From positions 2,790,001-2,854,000 of the forward strand of contig NZ_CP011273.1 of the NCBI RefSeq assembly GCF_001610895.1: a DNA stretch of 64,000 nt, given 5' to 3'. Both the position numbers and the translations under genes were made by a program. Numbering within the stretch: position 1 is the first letter of the stretch; the number at the start of each line of letters is the position of its first letter. The notes under the pieces were generated by a model. That model was not told the DNA's origin and did not search any database. It saw only the letters and a program-made list of their open reading frames with translations. Shown here in pieces: positions 15,681 to 24,456 of this stretch. Source of the DNA: Planctomyces sp. SH-PL62. GTDB lineage: Bacteria; Planctomycetota; Planctomycetia; Isosphaerales; Isosphaeraceae.

Positions 15681-16362
15681 CCTCGGCCCCTTTCGGTTGA
15701 AATGTCCGCGATCCGTCGTTCGATCGGGGACAGGATGCGCGCTAAATGGTTTGTGGTCAAGCGTTCAGTTTGAAAAATTGGGTTCGTTCGCCGGAATCGG
15801 CTTCGTTCGCGGTGCCGAATCGGCCGTTCGGCGCGGCCCGTCCGACCCCGAAAATCGGGACTCCCGACTTGCCTCCACCGAGTTCCGGCGCAATCCCTTC
15901 GGGTGCCAGGAGTTCCCCGAACCCGTTGACCGGAATTGGGTTCGGGCGACCGCTCGGGGCCAGTCCGACGCCGATCCACGGGTTCGGAGAACCCGTGGCA
16001 CCCCGATCGCCGTCTCCCGACCCCCGCGAGGTGGTGTGAGAGTGAGGAGCGTCCGAAAATTGGGTTCGTTCGCGAAGGTCGGAGTCGGGCCGGTCGTGAT
16101 CGTTAAGTCCCTGGTGGAAGTCATCTTGCGAGGTCGTCTCGGGGTTCGCGGAATTGGGTTCGTTCGGCGGAATCGGCCTCGTCGGCGAGGTGGGCTCGGG
16201 GTCGGGAGATTGGGTTCGTTCGGCGCTTTCGGCTTCCTCGCGGATCGGTCGCGGTGCGGTTGTTCCGGCCGCGCCGCGATTCGGCGAGGGGATTCGGGGA
16301 CATCCCGTAATGAGAGGATGGGCCAGGGAGCCGGGATAGGAACGGACCGTGCGTCGGGGCGG
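15681..16362. repeat. Gene-free region with clustered ATTGGGTTCGTTCG repeats
   Basis: This 682-bp gap contains four exact copies of the 14-mer ATTGGGTTCGTTCG (15777-15790, 16059-16072, 16153-16166, 16209-16222) and one variant at 15935-15948, all in the same orientation. Copies one and three share about 20 further bases (GGAATCGGC and neighbours). A perfect 10-bp hairpin with a 3-base loop (CCACGGGTTC arms, 15976-15998) lies among them. Small open frames through the region encode only the repeat read in six frames and show no protein family. A near-perfect copy occurs in reverse at 63926-63939. Confidence 0.75.
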
Positions 16363-17604
16363 TCAGCCGAGGAGTTCGTGGAGGACGCGGCCCTCGCTGA
16401 GCTTGATGGGGCGGCCGGTGAGGGGGGCGACGTTCTCGCGCGCGGGGTCGAGGCCCAGGGTGGCGAGGATGGTGGCGTGGACGTCCTCGACGCGGGCGGG
16501 GCGGACGGGGTCCTTGACGCCTTCGGGGTCGGTCTCGCCTACGGCGAGGCCGGTGCGCAGGCCGCCGCCGGCGAGGGCCAGGCTGAAGCCGTTGGTCCAG
16601 TGGTCGCGGCCCCCGAACGGGTTGATGCGGGGGGTGCGGCCGAACTCGCCGCAGCAGAGGACGACCGTCTTGCGCAGCAGGTCCCGGCGCCTGAGGTCGC
16701 GGATCAACGCGGCGAACGCCGGGTCGAGCTGGGCGGCCAGGCGGCGGTGGATCTCGTGGTTGGCGACGTGCGAATCCCAGCCGTCGAGGGTGACCTCCAC
16801 GCATCGCACGCCGACTTCGATCAGGCGGCGGGCGGCGAGGCAGCCCCGGCCGAAGGGGGAGTCGCCGTACTCGGCCAGGGTCGCGGCCGGCTCCTGGGAG
16901 ACGTCGAACGCCTTGAGCTGTTCCGAGGTCATCATCGTCCGCGCCGAGGCGACGGCCTGGCGGTGGAGCGTCGCCTCGACCCGCGCGGCGCGGCGGCGGC
17001 CGAAGGCCCGGTCGACGACGTCCAGGTCCAGCGCCCGCCGCGCGTCCCGCTCGGAGGGGACGATCGGGGAGACGTCCGGGAGCTTGCCCCGGGGGTCGTC
17101 GACCTGGAAGGCGTCGTACTCGCCGCCGAGGAAGCCGCCCCGGCCCGGCCATCGGCCCGGCAGGATCGAGATGTGGCGGGGGACGTCGGTCGCCCCGCTC
17201 GGAAGCTCGTGGCAGCAGATCGCGCCGATGGACGGGTGGACGACCGTGGGGTCGGGCCGATATCCCGTCTTCAGCATGTACGTCCCGCGCTCGTGGTCCC
17301 CTTCCTTGCTGGTCATCGACCGCACGAGGGCCACGGACCCCATCTCCTCGGCCAGCCGCTCATAGCCCGCCGCCAGCCGCACCCCCTTCGCGGCGGTCTC
17401 GATCGCCTTCGTGCCGCCGGAAGCGGAGGCGTCGGGGTGGGGGTCGAAGGTCTCGAGCTGGCTGGGGCCCCCCGCGAGCCAGAGGAGGATGACCGAGCCC
17501 GCCGGCCCGTCGGCCGTCTCCGCCTGCCGCGCCAGCAGTTGCGCCGTCGGGGTCAGCCAGCCCAGGCCGGCGAGCGTCAGGAATCCGCGACGATCGAGAT
17601 GCAT
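16363..17604 (-). CDS. DUF1501 domain-containing exported protein
   Basis: A 413-residue protein with a Tat-type leader (DRRGFLTLAGLGWLTPTAQL) followed by the DUF1501 body: VILLWLAGGPSQLETFDPHP, GDHERGTYMLKTGYRPD, VVHPSIGAICCHELPSGATD, GCLAARRLIEVGVRCVEVTL and VLCCGEFGRTPRINPFGGRD. The fold resembles alkaline phosphatase/sulfatase enzymes; it is a planctomycete hallmark of uncertain function. It lies 13 bp after the DUF1549/DUF1553 gene, and such pairs are almost always one operon encoding exported proteins that act together. Confidence 0.93.
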   Translation of the reverse strand: MHLDRRGFLTLAGLGWLTPTAQLLARQAETADGPAGSVILLWLAGGPSQLETFDPHPDASASGGTKAIETAAKGVRLAAGYERLAEEMGSVALVRSMTSKEGDHERGTYMLKTGYRPDPTVVHPSIGAICCHELPSGATDVPRHISILPGRWPGRGGFLGGEYDAFQVDDPRGKLPDVSPIVPSERDARRALDLDVVDRAFGRRRAARVEATLHRQAVASARTMMTSEQLKAFDVSQEPAATLAEYGDSPFGRGCLAARRLIEVGVRCVEVTLDGWDSHVANHEIHRRLAAQLDPAFAALIRDLRRRDLLRKTVVLCCGEFGRTPRINPFGGRDHWTNGFSLALAGGGLRTGLAVGETDPEGVKDPVRPARVEDVHATILATLGLDPARENVAPLTGRPIKLSEGRVLHELLG

Positions 17605-17617
17605 GGCGGTCCCTTGC

Positions 17618-19213
17618 TTAATGATTCCAGGAAAACTCGGCCGAGTTGAGCAGGGTCCAGAACAGGTCGACGATCAGCGCCGAGCGGGCGTCGCCGGAGG
17701 TCCCCTGGAGGCGAGGGGCGAAGTGGGCGGCCTCTTCGGGGGTGGGGCGGCGGGTCAGGACGGCGAGGTAGGCGAGTTCGACCGCCTTCTCGTCGGTGGG
17801 GGCGAGGTCGGCGATCCGTTTCGAGGCGTTCCAGAACTCGGCCTTGGTGCGTTTCTCGACGAGTTCGCCGTTCATGAGCAGCAGGCGCTGGGGGATGGTG
17901 CCCCCTCGGGATTCGAATTCGTCCTCGCCGGCGTCGCCGTAGCGGCGGACGAAGTCGTTCCCCTCAGCGTAGGCGATCGCGCGGGCGAACCAGGGGACGC
18001 GCGGGCCCATCGTCTCCACGGAGGCCGACTGCGTGAGGCCGCCGGCCACCTGTTCGGGGCGGAGCCGGGTCATGGGGAACGCGGCCCAGGTCTCGTCGTT
18101 GGGGGCGGCGGCCTCGTCGGGGAGGTCGACGCTGTCGAGCCGGTAGGCTTCGGTGGCGACGATCGCGCGGATGAGGCGGCGGAGGTCGTGGCCGTGGGCG
18201 GCGAAGTCGTCCGCGAGGAGGTCGAGGGGGGCGGGCGTCTCGGCGGCGGCGGGGATGTCGTCGATCGGGTCGACGAGCGGGCGGCCGACGAGGATGGCCC
18301 AGACCCGGTTGACGGTCGCCCTGGCGAAGTACGGATTCCTCGGGTCGACCACCCACGCCGCCAGCCGCTCGCGAGGGGCGCCCTCGGCCGGCAGCAGCTC
18401 GGGGTGCGACGGCGGCGCCGCCTCGACGGTCGTGGGCTCCTTGGTCTTGCGGTCGAGCGGGTGGTAGATGTCCTCGGCGTCGGAGACGCCCCGGAGGTTG
18501 GAGCGGATGCCGCCGAAGAACGCGGCGAGGCGGCGGAAGTCGTCCTGCTTCCAGGGCTGGAACGGGTGGTCGTGGCACTGGGCGCAGTCGATCCGGGCCG
18601 CCAGGAAGGCCCGCGAGACCCGAGCGGCGAGGCGTTCGGGGTCGGGCCGCTCGGTCATCTCGTCGCGGGTGACGGTCAGGAAGTTGACGGCCGGGTGGTC
18701 GGTCCAGATCCCGCGCTCGGCGATCAGGTCGCGGACGATCGCCGAATAAGGCCGGTTCTCCATCAGGGCGTCGCTCAGCCAGGTGGTGAACCGCCGCCTT
18801 CGAAAGACGATGAACGGGCCGTCCTCGGTCCCCACGAAGGCCCTCGCGAACCGTTCCGCCAGGTAGTCGGTCGTCCGGCGGTCCCGCAGCAGCTCCTCCA
18901 GCCGGTCGTCGATGCGACGCCCCGGCTCCTCCGCCTCGAACCGCCTGACTTCCTCCAGCGAGGGGACCGTCCCGGTCAGCGCCAGGTTCAGCCGACGCAG
19001 GACCGCCAGGTCGCTCGCCGGCGGCGCGGGTTTGATCCCTCGTTCTCGCCAGCTTTCCCGGAACGCCTCGTCGACCTGCGCCGCCACCTCGGGTCGCGGC
19101 GCCGGCGCGTCGGTCGGCTGGCGCGTCGGCGAGGCCGGGCGGATCACGCCTCGTCCCATCGCCAGCACGCAGCCGACCAGCACGCAAATGAACCCCACGT
19201 CGCGCAGCCGCAT
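17618..19213 (-). CDS. DUF1549/DUF1553 domain-containing exported protein
   Basis: A 531-residue protein with an N-terminal signal or anchor helix (VGFICVLVGCVLAMGRGVI). The DUF1549 domain (about residues 45-250) shows LRRLNLALTGTVPSLEEVRR, LLRDRRTTDYLAERFARAFV and the diagnostic IDCAQCHDHPFQPWKQDDF. The DUF1553 domain (about 280-520) shows LLPAEGAPRERLAAWVVDP, YFARATVNRVWAILVGRPLV and ALIVDLFWTLLNSAEFSWNH. Many relatives carry a cytochrome c-like CxxCH; here only CAQCH is present. It forms an operon with DUF1501. Function unknown. Confidence 0.93.
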   Translation of the reverse strand: MRLRDVGFICVLVGCVLAMGRGVIRPASPTRQPTDAPAPRPEVAAQVDEAFRESWRERGIKPAPPASDLAVLRRLNLALTGTVPSLEEVRRFEAEEPGRRIDDRLEELLRDRRTTDYLAERFARAFVGTEDGPFIVFRRRRFTTWLSDALMENRPYSAIVRDLIAERGIWTDHPAVNFLTVTRDEMTERPDPERLAARVSRAFLAARIDCAQCHDHPFQPWKQDDFRRLAAFFGGIRSNLRGVSDAEDIYHPLDRKTKEPTTVEAAPPSHPELLPAEGAPRERLAAWVVDPRNPYFARATVNRVWAILVGRPLVDPIDDIPAAAETPAPLDLLADDFAAHGHDLRRLIRAIVATEAYRLDSVDLPDEAAAPNDETWAAFPMTRLRPEQVAGGLTQSASVETMGPRVPWFARAIAYAEGNDFVRRYGDAGEDEFESRGGTIPQRLLLMNGELVEKRTKAEFWNASKRIADLAPTDEKAVELAYLAVLTRRPTPEEAAHFAPRLQGTSGDARSALIVDLFWTLLNSAEFSWNH

Positions 19214-19289
19214 GGGCGTTTCCCCCGACTCGATCGATCAGCTCCGAATTTGGATCGGAGGGTGTTACCCCGAGTCGGGGGCCGTCGTT

Positions 19290-20453
19290 TCAGGAAACGC
19301 GGCGGCCGGGCGGGGCCAGGCGCCGGCGACCGGCCGCCAGGGCGACGGCCGAGCCCGAGAGGAGCAGCAGCACGGACGACGGCTCGGGGACCGACTGGAT
19401 GACCCCGAACAGGCCGTGGGTCTCGTCGTTCGGCCCGGCGGTGAAGTAGAGCTTGTCCGGGCTGCCGGCCCCGCCGCCGTTGCCGACCATCAGGCCCCAG
19501 AGCCCGTCGATGACGATGGGCTGGCCGCTCAGGTCGCTCAGCTGGCCGAGGAAACTGCCGCCGGTCGGGTCGAAGACGTTGATCCGGCCGTCGCCGAAGT
19601 TGCCGACCAGCAGGTCGCCGGCGAACGAGCCGAACGTGGAAGGCGCGATCGCCAGCCCCCAGGGGGAGTTCAGCGTCCCCCCCGTCCCGATCCGGTTGAT
19701 GAGGTTCCCCTGGAGGTCGAAGGCGGTGACGAAGCCGTGCCCCGCGCCGGCGACGTCGTCTTCCTTGGCGGCGTCCTGGAGGGCGTAGGTGACGTAGATC
19801 GTGTCGCCCAGCCGCTGGATGCCGAACGGGGCGTAGCCGGCCGGCAGGTTGGGGTCGGTGAACCGGCCGGACAGCTCGGGGGCCCCGGAGTCCCCCTTGA
19901 GGACGTCGATCGTCCCGTTGCGGAAGTTGGCGGAATAGAGGTAGGCGTGGCCGTCGACGACGGCCGACGCGGTCCCCTTGTAGACGTTGTCGGCCGACCC
20001 GGTCTGGAGGATCTCGGCCGTCGTCCCCAGCGCGCCCCGCCAGCCGGAGATCGTCCCGTCCTCGCTGGCGAACAAGAAGGCGTCGCCGTTGAACGCGCCG
20101 GCGGCGCCCAGGGGGTTGGTGACCTGGCCGGTCACGCTGCCGTCGCCCGGGATCGTCACCTCCAGGCCGACCTTCGTGGGGGCGTTGGTGCGGCCGTCGA
20201 CCCGATAGAGGGTCGAGAGGCCGGTGCCGTTGGCCGACACCCAGAACGGGCTCGCGGCCGTCGCGGAGAGGCCCCAGGCGTTCTTGAGATTCGGGTCGGT
20301 CAGCACGGCCGGGTTCACCGCCGGGTCGTCGGTGACGAGGTTCTTCACCTGGAGCGAGTCGGCCCTCGCGGGCGGCGCCCCGGACGTCAGGGCGGCCAGC
20401 GCCAGCGCCGCCGCGACCCCGATCCAACGACGAAGCCTGGATCCTCCCGACAT
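19290..20453 (-). CDS. TIGR03118-family exported protein with PEP-CTERM sorting signal
   Basis: A 387-residue protein with a signal peptide (GVAAALALAALTSGAPPARA). It then has the family opening LVTDDPAVNPAVLTDPNLKN, AWGLSATAASPFWVSANGTG, and repeated blades of a beta-propeller-like fold (VDGHAYLYSANFRNGTIDV, FAGDLLVGNFGDGRINVFDP). The C-terminus is a PEP-CTERM tripartite signal: VPEPSS, a hydrophobic segment LLLLSGSAVALAA, and a basic end GRRRLAPPGRR. This implies processing by an exosortase encoded elsewhere. Start at 20453 places the signal peptide correctly. Confidence 0.9.
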   Translation of the reverse strand: MSGGSRLRRWIGVAAALALAALTSGAPPARADSLQVKNLVTDDPAVNPAVLTDPNLKNAWGLSATAASPFWVSANGTGLSTLYRVDGRTNAPTKVGLEVTIPGDGSVTGQVTNPLGAAGAFNGDAFLFASEDGTISGWRGALGTTAEILQTGSADNVYKGTASAVVDGHAYLYSANFRNGTIDVLKGDSGAPELSGRFTDPNLPAGYAPFGIQRLGDTIYVTYALQDAAKEDDVAGAGHGFVTAFDLQGNLINRIGTGGTLNSPWGLAIAPSTFGSFAGDLLVGNFGDGRINVFDPTGGSFLGQLSDLSGQPIVIDGLWGLMVGNGGGAGSPDKLYFTAGPNDETHGLFGVIQSVPEPSSVLLLLSGSAVALAAGRRRLAPPGRRVS

Positions 20454-20686
20454 GGTTCCCCTCCTTTGCAAAGAAGCGCCGGTGGCTTGATCAGGGCGAA
20501 TCTCTCGACGGCGGCGACGCGGCCCTCGCGGCCGTCTCGCGCGAAACATCGGTCGAATTAAGAAATCTCAATTTAGCCGTCAAGGAGGTTCGTCGTCCCC
20601 GCCCCCCGTGTCAAGCGAGAACCGCCGCGGATCACGAAAACCCCGAGGCCGGGCGCTCCTCGGCGTCCGGCTCCAGGTCCCGCGGC

Positions 20687-22297
20687 TCAGGCCTTCGGGC
20701 CGGCGATCGCGCCGAGGTAGGTGTAGGACGTCGGGGCGGCGGCGAGGCGGACGGCCGCGGCGAGGTCGGGGGTGGAGACGACCTCTCGGGAGGCCAGGTC
20801 GAGCAGGCGGTAGACCAGGCCGGCGCTCGCGGGGGGGCTGGCGAATCGGGAGGGGGTCGCGCGTCGGGAGTTGGGGAGCTTCCGGTCGGCCTTCGCGTCC
20901 GGGAGGTAGCCGAATCGGGAGCCCCCCTGGGTGTCGGTGAAGCCGGCCCGCTGGCCGTAGGGGTCGGTGGTGCCGGTGGCCGTGAGCCAGAGCTGCCAAT
21001 CGGGGGCGGAGGCGATGCCGCCGTGGGCCTTGACGTAGACCGGCAGGCCGTGCGGATTGATCTCGTACGCCGGGGCCGCGGTGATGGTGTCGGTGAATTC
21101 GACCACGTTCCCCGCCTGGTCGTAGGTGAGCCAGGGGGAGAGGGTGCTCGCCTGGCCGACGCTGACGACGTTCGCGCCGGGGTCGGTCGACGGGGGGGCG
21201 TAGGGGGGCTGCCAGAAGACCTTGTCGTGGTAGTTGGCGTAGGCGACCCCGGGCGTCAGGTTCGCCCGGACGACGTTCCCCAGGGCGTCGACGGTCGGCC
21301 GGTCCCCCCCGGTATGGAGCGGGGTCGGCGGGGCGTCGGCGACGGTGGGATAATAGTAGTAATGGGTGCCGTTGCCGGTGGGGCGGGGCGAGAAGTACGC
21401 CGCCTTGACCCATTCGTCCTCGCTCGGGATCACGTACCCGGACGTGTCCAGGCGGGTGAAGAAGGGGTAGTTGGCGTCCCGGAGGTCGTACATGCCCGTG
21501 TCGATCCGCGTGGAGAGGTCGACGTAGCGGGCCTGGGTGCGCACGGGGAATCCGAGCGGGCTCCGACCCCGGGCGTCGTCGGCGGCCACGGTGGACCCGT
21601 TGTACAGGCTGTTGGCGAAGTAGGCGAAGTGGAAGAGGTTGGCGTTCACGAGCGGCTTGTCGCGCCAGAAGTCCGCGGCCAGGCGATAGTGGGAGCCGGG
21701 ATCGGCGTCCTCGACGAAGTTGATCTGGCCGGAGAAGGGGTTGAGCACCGGCGAGAAGTCCTCGACCCACAGCCGGACGTTCGTGTAGGGCTGGACCGGG
21801 TTCTCGCCCTTCGGGTCCACCTTGTTCAGGAAAGTGACGTACTGCCCGGCCGTGATCTCGGTCCGGCCGATGGCGTAGACGTAGGGGACGCCCCCCAGCT
21901 CCTGATAGGTGTCCCCCCCGGGCTGCGCCGGCACGGTGGCCTGCGAGGGGGGCGTGAACCCGTGGATCCCCACGGAGGCGTTGCCGGGCGAGGTCACGTA
22001 CGAGAACTGGACCGCCAGGTCGTAGCTCGGGCCCGCCTTGCCGCGCCGATGGGACTGCGGGGCGGGCCGGGCCGCCTGGTGCGCGGGGGGCGGTCGCCGG
22101 GCGAGGTCGGTCGCGTCCCAGGAGGTCTGGACCCCGGCGCGGAGCCGTCCGATCGCCGCCGGGGGGCGGTCGGCCCCCGCGTCCGCGACGATCGCCGGGG
22201 CGAACGCCGGCGAGGCCGTCATGAGTTCGCGGGGCTCCAGGGCCTCGATCGGGAAGTGCTTCTTGCGGGGCCGTCGCCCCGGCTTCGCGCCATTCAT
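20687..22297 (-). CDS. Exported FGE-sulfatase (SUMF1) domain protein with LEPR-type N-terminus
   Basis: A 536-residue protein. Residues 1-30 are basic and contain IEALEPRELMTA, the LEPR-XLL-type motif found near the start of many large planctomycete exported proteins. A proline-rich linker follows. From about 110 to 430 there is a formylglycine-generating-enzyme-like fold (YVYAIGRTEITAGQYVTFLN, FPVRTQARYVDLSTRIDTGM, GYVIPSEDEWVKAAYFSPRP, YHDKVFWQPPY, GNVVEFTDT, FGYLPDAKADR). The catalytic cysteines of true FGE are not apparent, so it more likely binds rather than modifies a ligand. The C-terminal 60 residues resemble an anchoring tail. Confidence 0.82.
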   Translation of the reverse strand: MNGAKPGRRPRKKHFPIEALEPRELMTASPAFAPAIVADAGADRPPAAIGRLRAGVQTSWDATDLARRPPPAHQAARPAPQSHRRGKAGPSYDLAVQFSYVTSPGNASVGIHGFTPPSQATVPAQPGGDTYQELGGVPYVYAIGRTEITAGQYVTFLNKVDPKGENPVQPYTNVRLWVEDFSPVLNPFSGQINFVEDADPGSHYRLAADFWRDKPLVNANLFHFAYFANSLYNGSTVAADDARGRSPLGFPVRTQARYVDLSTRIDTGMYDLRDANYPFFTRLDTSGYVIPSEDEWVKAAYFSPRPTGNGTHYYYYPTVADAPPTPLHTGGDRPTVDALGNVVRANLTPGVAYANYHDKVFWQPPYAPPSTDPGANVVSVGQASTLSPWLTYDQAGNVVEFTDTITAAPAYEINPHGLPVYVKAHGGIASAPDWQLWLTATGTTDPYGQRAGFTDTQGGSRFGYLPDAKADRKLPNSRRATPSRFASPPASAGLVYRLLDLASREVVSTPDLAAAVRLAAAPTSYTYLGAIAGPKA

Positions 22298-22398
22298 TCA
22301 GCTCATCCTCCGGTCGGCGGAGCCCGCCCCCCCGGCCCCCGATGGGCCGCGCCGAGGGCGTTCGCCGCCGATCACGACAAGCCTAGAACGCGTTCCCG

Positions 22399-22887
22399 TC
22401 ACGTCGACGATTTCAAGAGGAGTTCCATCCGGTAGTTGGTGAACGTCACGCCCCGGACGAGGACCTGCTGTTCGGCGAGGACGGCGAAGCCCTGGCTTTC
22501 GAAGAAGGGGCGGGCGGTGATGCTGACTTCGGAGAAGACGCGGGGGAGGGCGAGGCGGGCGGCTTCGGCGAGGAGGGCGGTCATGAGGGCCCGGCCGACG
22601 CCGGAGCGCTGGCGGTCGGCGTGGACGAAGAAGCGGTCGACGTGGCCGTCGGGCTCCAGGTCGGCGAAGCCGGCGAGCAGGCCGTCGGACTCGGCGACGA
22701 CGGCGAATCGGGAGGGGTCGAGGATGGTCGCCCAGCGCGCCGGGTCGACCTCGTCGGGGGCCCAGGTCGTCACCTGCTCGTGTGAGTAGTCGCGGGCGTT
22801 CACCCGGCGCACGGTGTCGCGGAAGAGGTCGATGACGGCGGGGAGGTCGTCGGGGCGGATGCGGCGGATGGTCGGCAGGGCGTTCAT
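22399..22887 (-). CDS. GNAT-family N-acetyltransferase
   Basis: A 162-residue cytosolic protein with the GNAT pattern: MNALPTIRRIRPDDLPAVID, then VNARDYSHEQVTTWAP, FAVVAESDGLLAGFADLEPD, the acetyl-CoA motif A FFVHADRQRSGVGRALM (Q/R-x-x-G-x-A-like loop), and a final strand ITARPFFESQGFAVLAEQQV. It resembles the YafP-like group of small-molecule or protein acetyltransferases. ATG at 22887 is preferred over 22917, which would add ten unlikely residues. Substrate unknown. Confidence 0.9.
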   Translation of the reverse strand: MNALPTIRRIRPDDLPAVIDLFRDTVRRVNARDYSHEQVTTWAPDEVDPARWATILDPSRFAVVAESDGLLAGFADLEPDGHVDRFFVHADRQRSGVGRALMTALLAEAARLALPRVFSEVSITARPFFESQGFAVLAEQQVLVRGVTFTNYRMELLLKSST

Positions 22888-22927
22888 CGGAAGACATTCC
22901 CAAAAAAGCGGTGACAAGCATCCTTGC

Positions 22928-22993
22928 TCTTCCCCCCTCGCGGGGGAAGACAGGCCGCGAAGCGGTCATGATGAGGGGGGAAGGACGTTAGGG
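22928..22993. repeat. Dispersed palindromic/C-G-run repeat, copy 1
   Basis: Consists of a small hairpin CTTCCCCCC...GGGGGAAG (22929-22949) and, at 22973-22993, a 21-bp block ending AAGGACGTTAGGG that is identical to 24354-24374. It sits between the GNAT gene and the membrane-protein gene at 23033. Confidence 0.7.
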
Positions 22994-23032
22994 TCTCGAA
23001 ACCTTGATCGTCGCGGGCAGGTAATCCCCGAC

Positions 23033-24220
23033 ATGGGAAACGCCGACCTGCTCCTGGATGTTCCGATGGTCGAGTCCGTCGTCGAGGAGTCGCCGGCCTC
23101 GCCCCGGCGCGGGGTTCGCGCGAGGCTCGGCGGGCTGGCGCGACGGGTCGGTTCGGGGGCGGGTTGGCTGTTCGGGCTGGTCTCGCTGGTCCTGGGGCTG
23201 GCGGTGCTGGCGTCGACGCCGATCTTGCAGTTCCTGAGCCTGGGCTACCTGCTGGAGTCGTCGGGCCGGGTGGCGCGGACGGGACGGTTGCGGGACGGCG
23301 TGTTCGGGGTGCGGCTGGCGGGGCGAGTGGGGGGGATGGCGGTCGGGACGCTGATCTCGATGATCCCCCTCTGGCTGGTCGGGTCATACGCAAACTCGGC
23401 GGCGGTGATCGATCCGGGGGGGGCGGTGGAGCGGGGCTGGCGGTTCGCGGCGGTCGCCGTGTGGGGGCTGACGTGCCTGCACCTGCTGACGGCCTTCCTG
23501 CGCGGGGGGCGGCTGCGACGCTTTCTCTGGCCGTTCGGCGGGCCGTTCTGGCTGCGTCGGCGGTGGCGCGAGGGGGGGCTGTACGCCGCCTCGCGCGATG
23601 GGTTCTGGGATTTCGTGGCGCGGTTCCGGCCGGCGTATTACTTCCGGCTGGGGTTCGTGGGGTTCCTGGGGACGCTGGCCTGGCTGGTCGTGCCGACGTC
23701 GATGATCGCGGCGACGACGCGGTTGCCGCTTCTGGGGCCGCTGGGGATGATCGCCCTGGCGTGCGTCGCGCCGGTGCTGCCGTTCTTGCAGACGGGGTAT
23801 GCGGTGGAGGGGAGGGCGTCGGCCCTGTTCGGGCTGCGGTCGGCGCGCGAGCGGTTCCGGCACGCCCCCTGGGCGTTCGCGTTCGCGCTCCTGGTCTTGC
23901 TGGCGGCCTCGATCCCGCTGTATCTGCTGAAGATCGAGATGATCCCGCGCGAGGCCGCGTGGCTGCCGGGGCTGGTCTTCGTGGTCTTCCTGGCCCCGGC
24001 GCGGCTGCTGGTCGGCTGGGCCTACGCCCGCTCGCTCCGCCGCGAGAGCCGGAGCCACTGGTTCTTCCGCCTGCTGGGACGGCTCGCGATCGTCGTCGTC
24101 GCGGTGGTGTACGTGGTGGTCGTCTTCCTGTCCCAGTACACCTCCTGGGGGGGCGTCTGGAGCCTCTACGAGCAGCACGCGTTCCTCACCCCCGCGCCGT
24201 TCTGGTCGTTCGAGCGGTGA
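23033..24220 (+). CDS. Multi-pass membrane protein of unknown function
   Basis: A 395-residue protein with a short Ser/Pro/Arg N-terminus and about eight hydrophobic helices (for example GWLFGLVSLVLGLAVLAST, LISMIPLWLVGSYANSAAV, FAFALLVLLAASIPLYLLKI, LAIVVVAVVYVVVVFLSQYT). Loop residues such as LQFLSLGYLLESSGRVARTG and ARERFRHAPWAFAF look conserved in type with planctomycete DUF4013-like membrane proteins, but I cannot name the family with certainty. Start at 23033 begins right before a hydrophilic leader. It is bracketed by two copies of the same intergenic repeat. Confidence 0.8.
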   Translation: MGNADLLLDVPMVESVVEESPASPRRGVRARLGGLARRVGSGAGWLFGLVSLVLGLAVLASTPILQFLSLGYLLESSGRVARTGRLRDGVFGVRLAGRVGGMAVGTLISMIPLWLVGSYANSAAVIDPGGAVERGWRFAAVAVWGLTCLHLLTAFLRGGRLRRFLWPFGGPFWLRRRWREGGLYAASRDGFWDFVARFRPAYYFRLGFVGFLGTLAWLVVPTSMIAATTRLPLLGPLGMIALACVAPVLPFLQTGYAVEGRASALFGLRSARERFRHAPWAFAFALLVLLAASIPLYLLKIEMIPREAAWLPGLVFVVFLAPARLLVGWAYARSLRRESRSHWFFRLLGRLAIVVVAVVYVVVVFLSQYTSWGGVWSLYEQHAFLTPAPFWSFER

Positions 24221-24314
24221 ACGCCCGCGCGAGGCGGTGAATCCTCAGGCCTTCTCGCCGGGCGTCGCCGGTTTGCGAGGATCCACGACGAAATCCGACG
24301 GCTCTCGCGCTCGT

Positions 24315-24385
24315 CTTCCCCCTCATCCGGCCCTGCGGGCCACCTTCCCCCGCGAGGGGGGAAGGACGTTAGGGCCCGGGCTCGG
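24315..24385. repeat. Dispersed palindromic/C-G-run repeat, copy 2
   Basis: Contains a palindrome CCTTCCCCC...GGGGGAAGG (about 24342-24365), an inner CCGGCCCTGCGGGCC, and the 21-bp block at 24354-24374 shared with copy 1. It lies 134 bp after the membrane-protein gene and upstream (by position) of nagB, between convergent genes. Confidence 0.7.
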
Positions 24386-24456
24386 ATTGCCGACGGTCGA
24401 CGTGCTGGTCGCCCTGTCATCCGGCGCTGCGCGGTGCCTTCTCCGGCTGATCGCGG

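Noticed and set aside
15700-16340. Small proteins read through the 16-kb repeat cluster
   Set aside because: Several frames on both strands are open and all encode only the repeat; there is no start site or homology.
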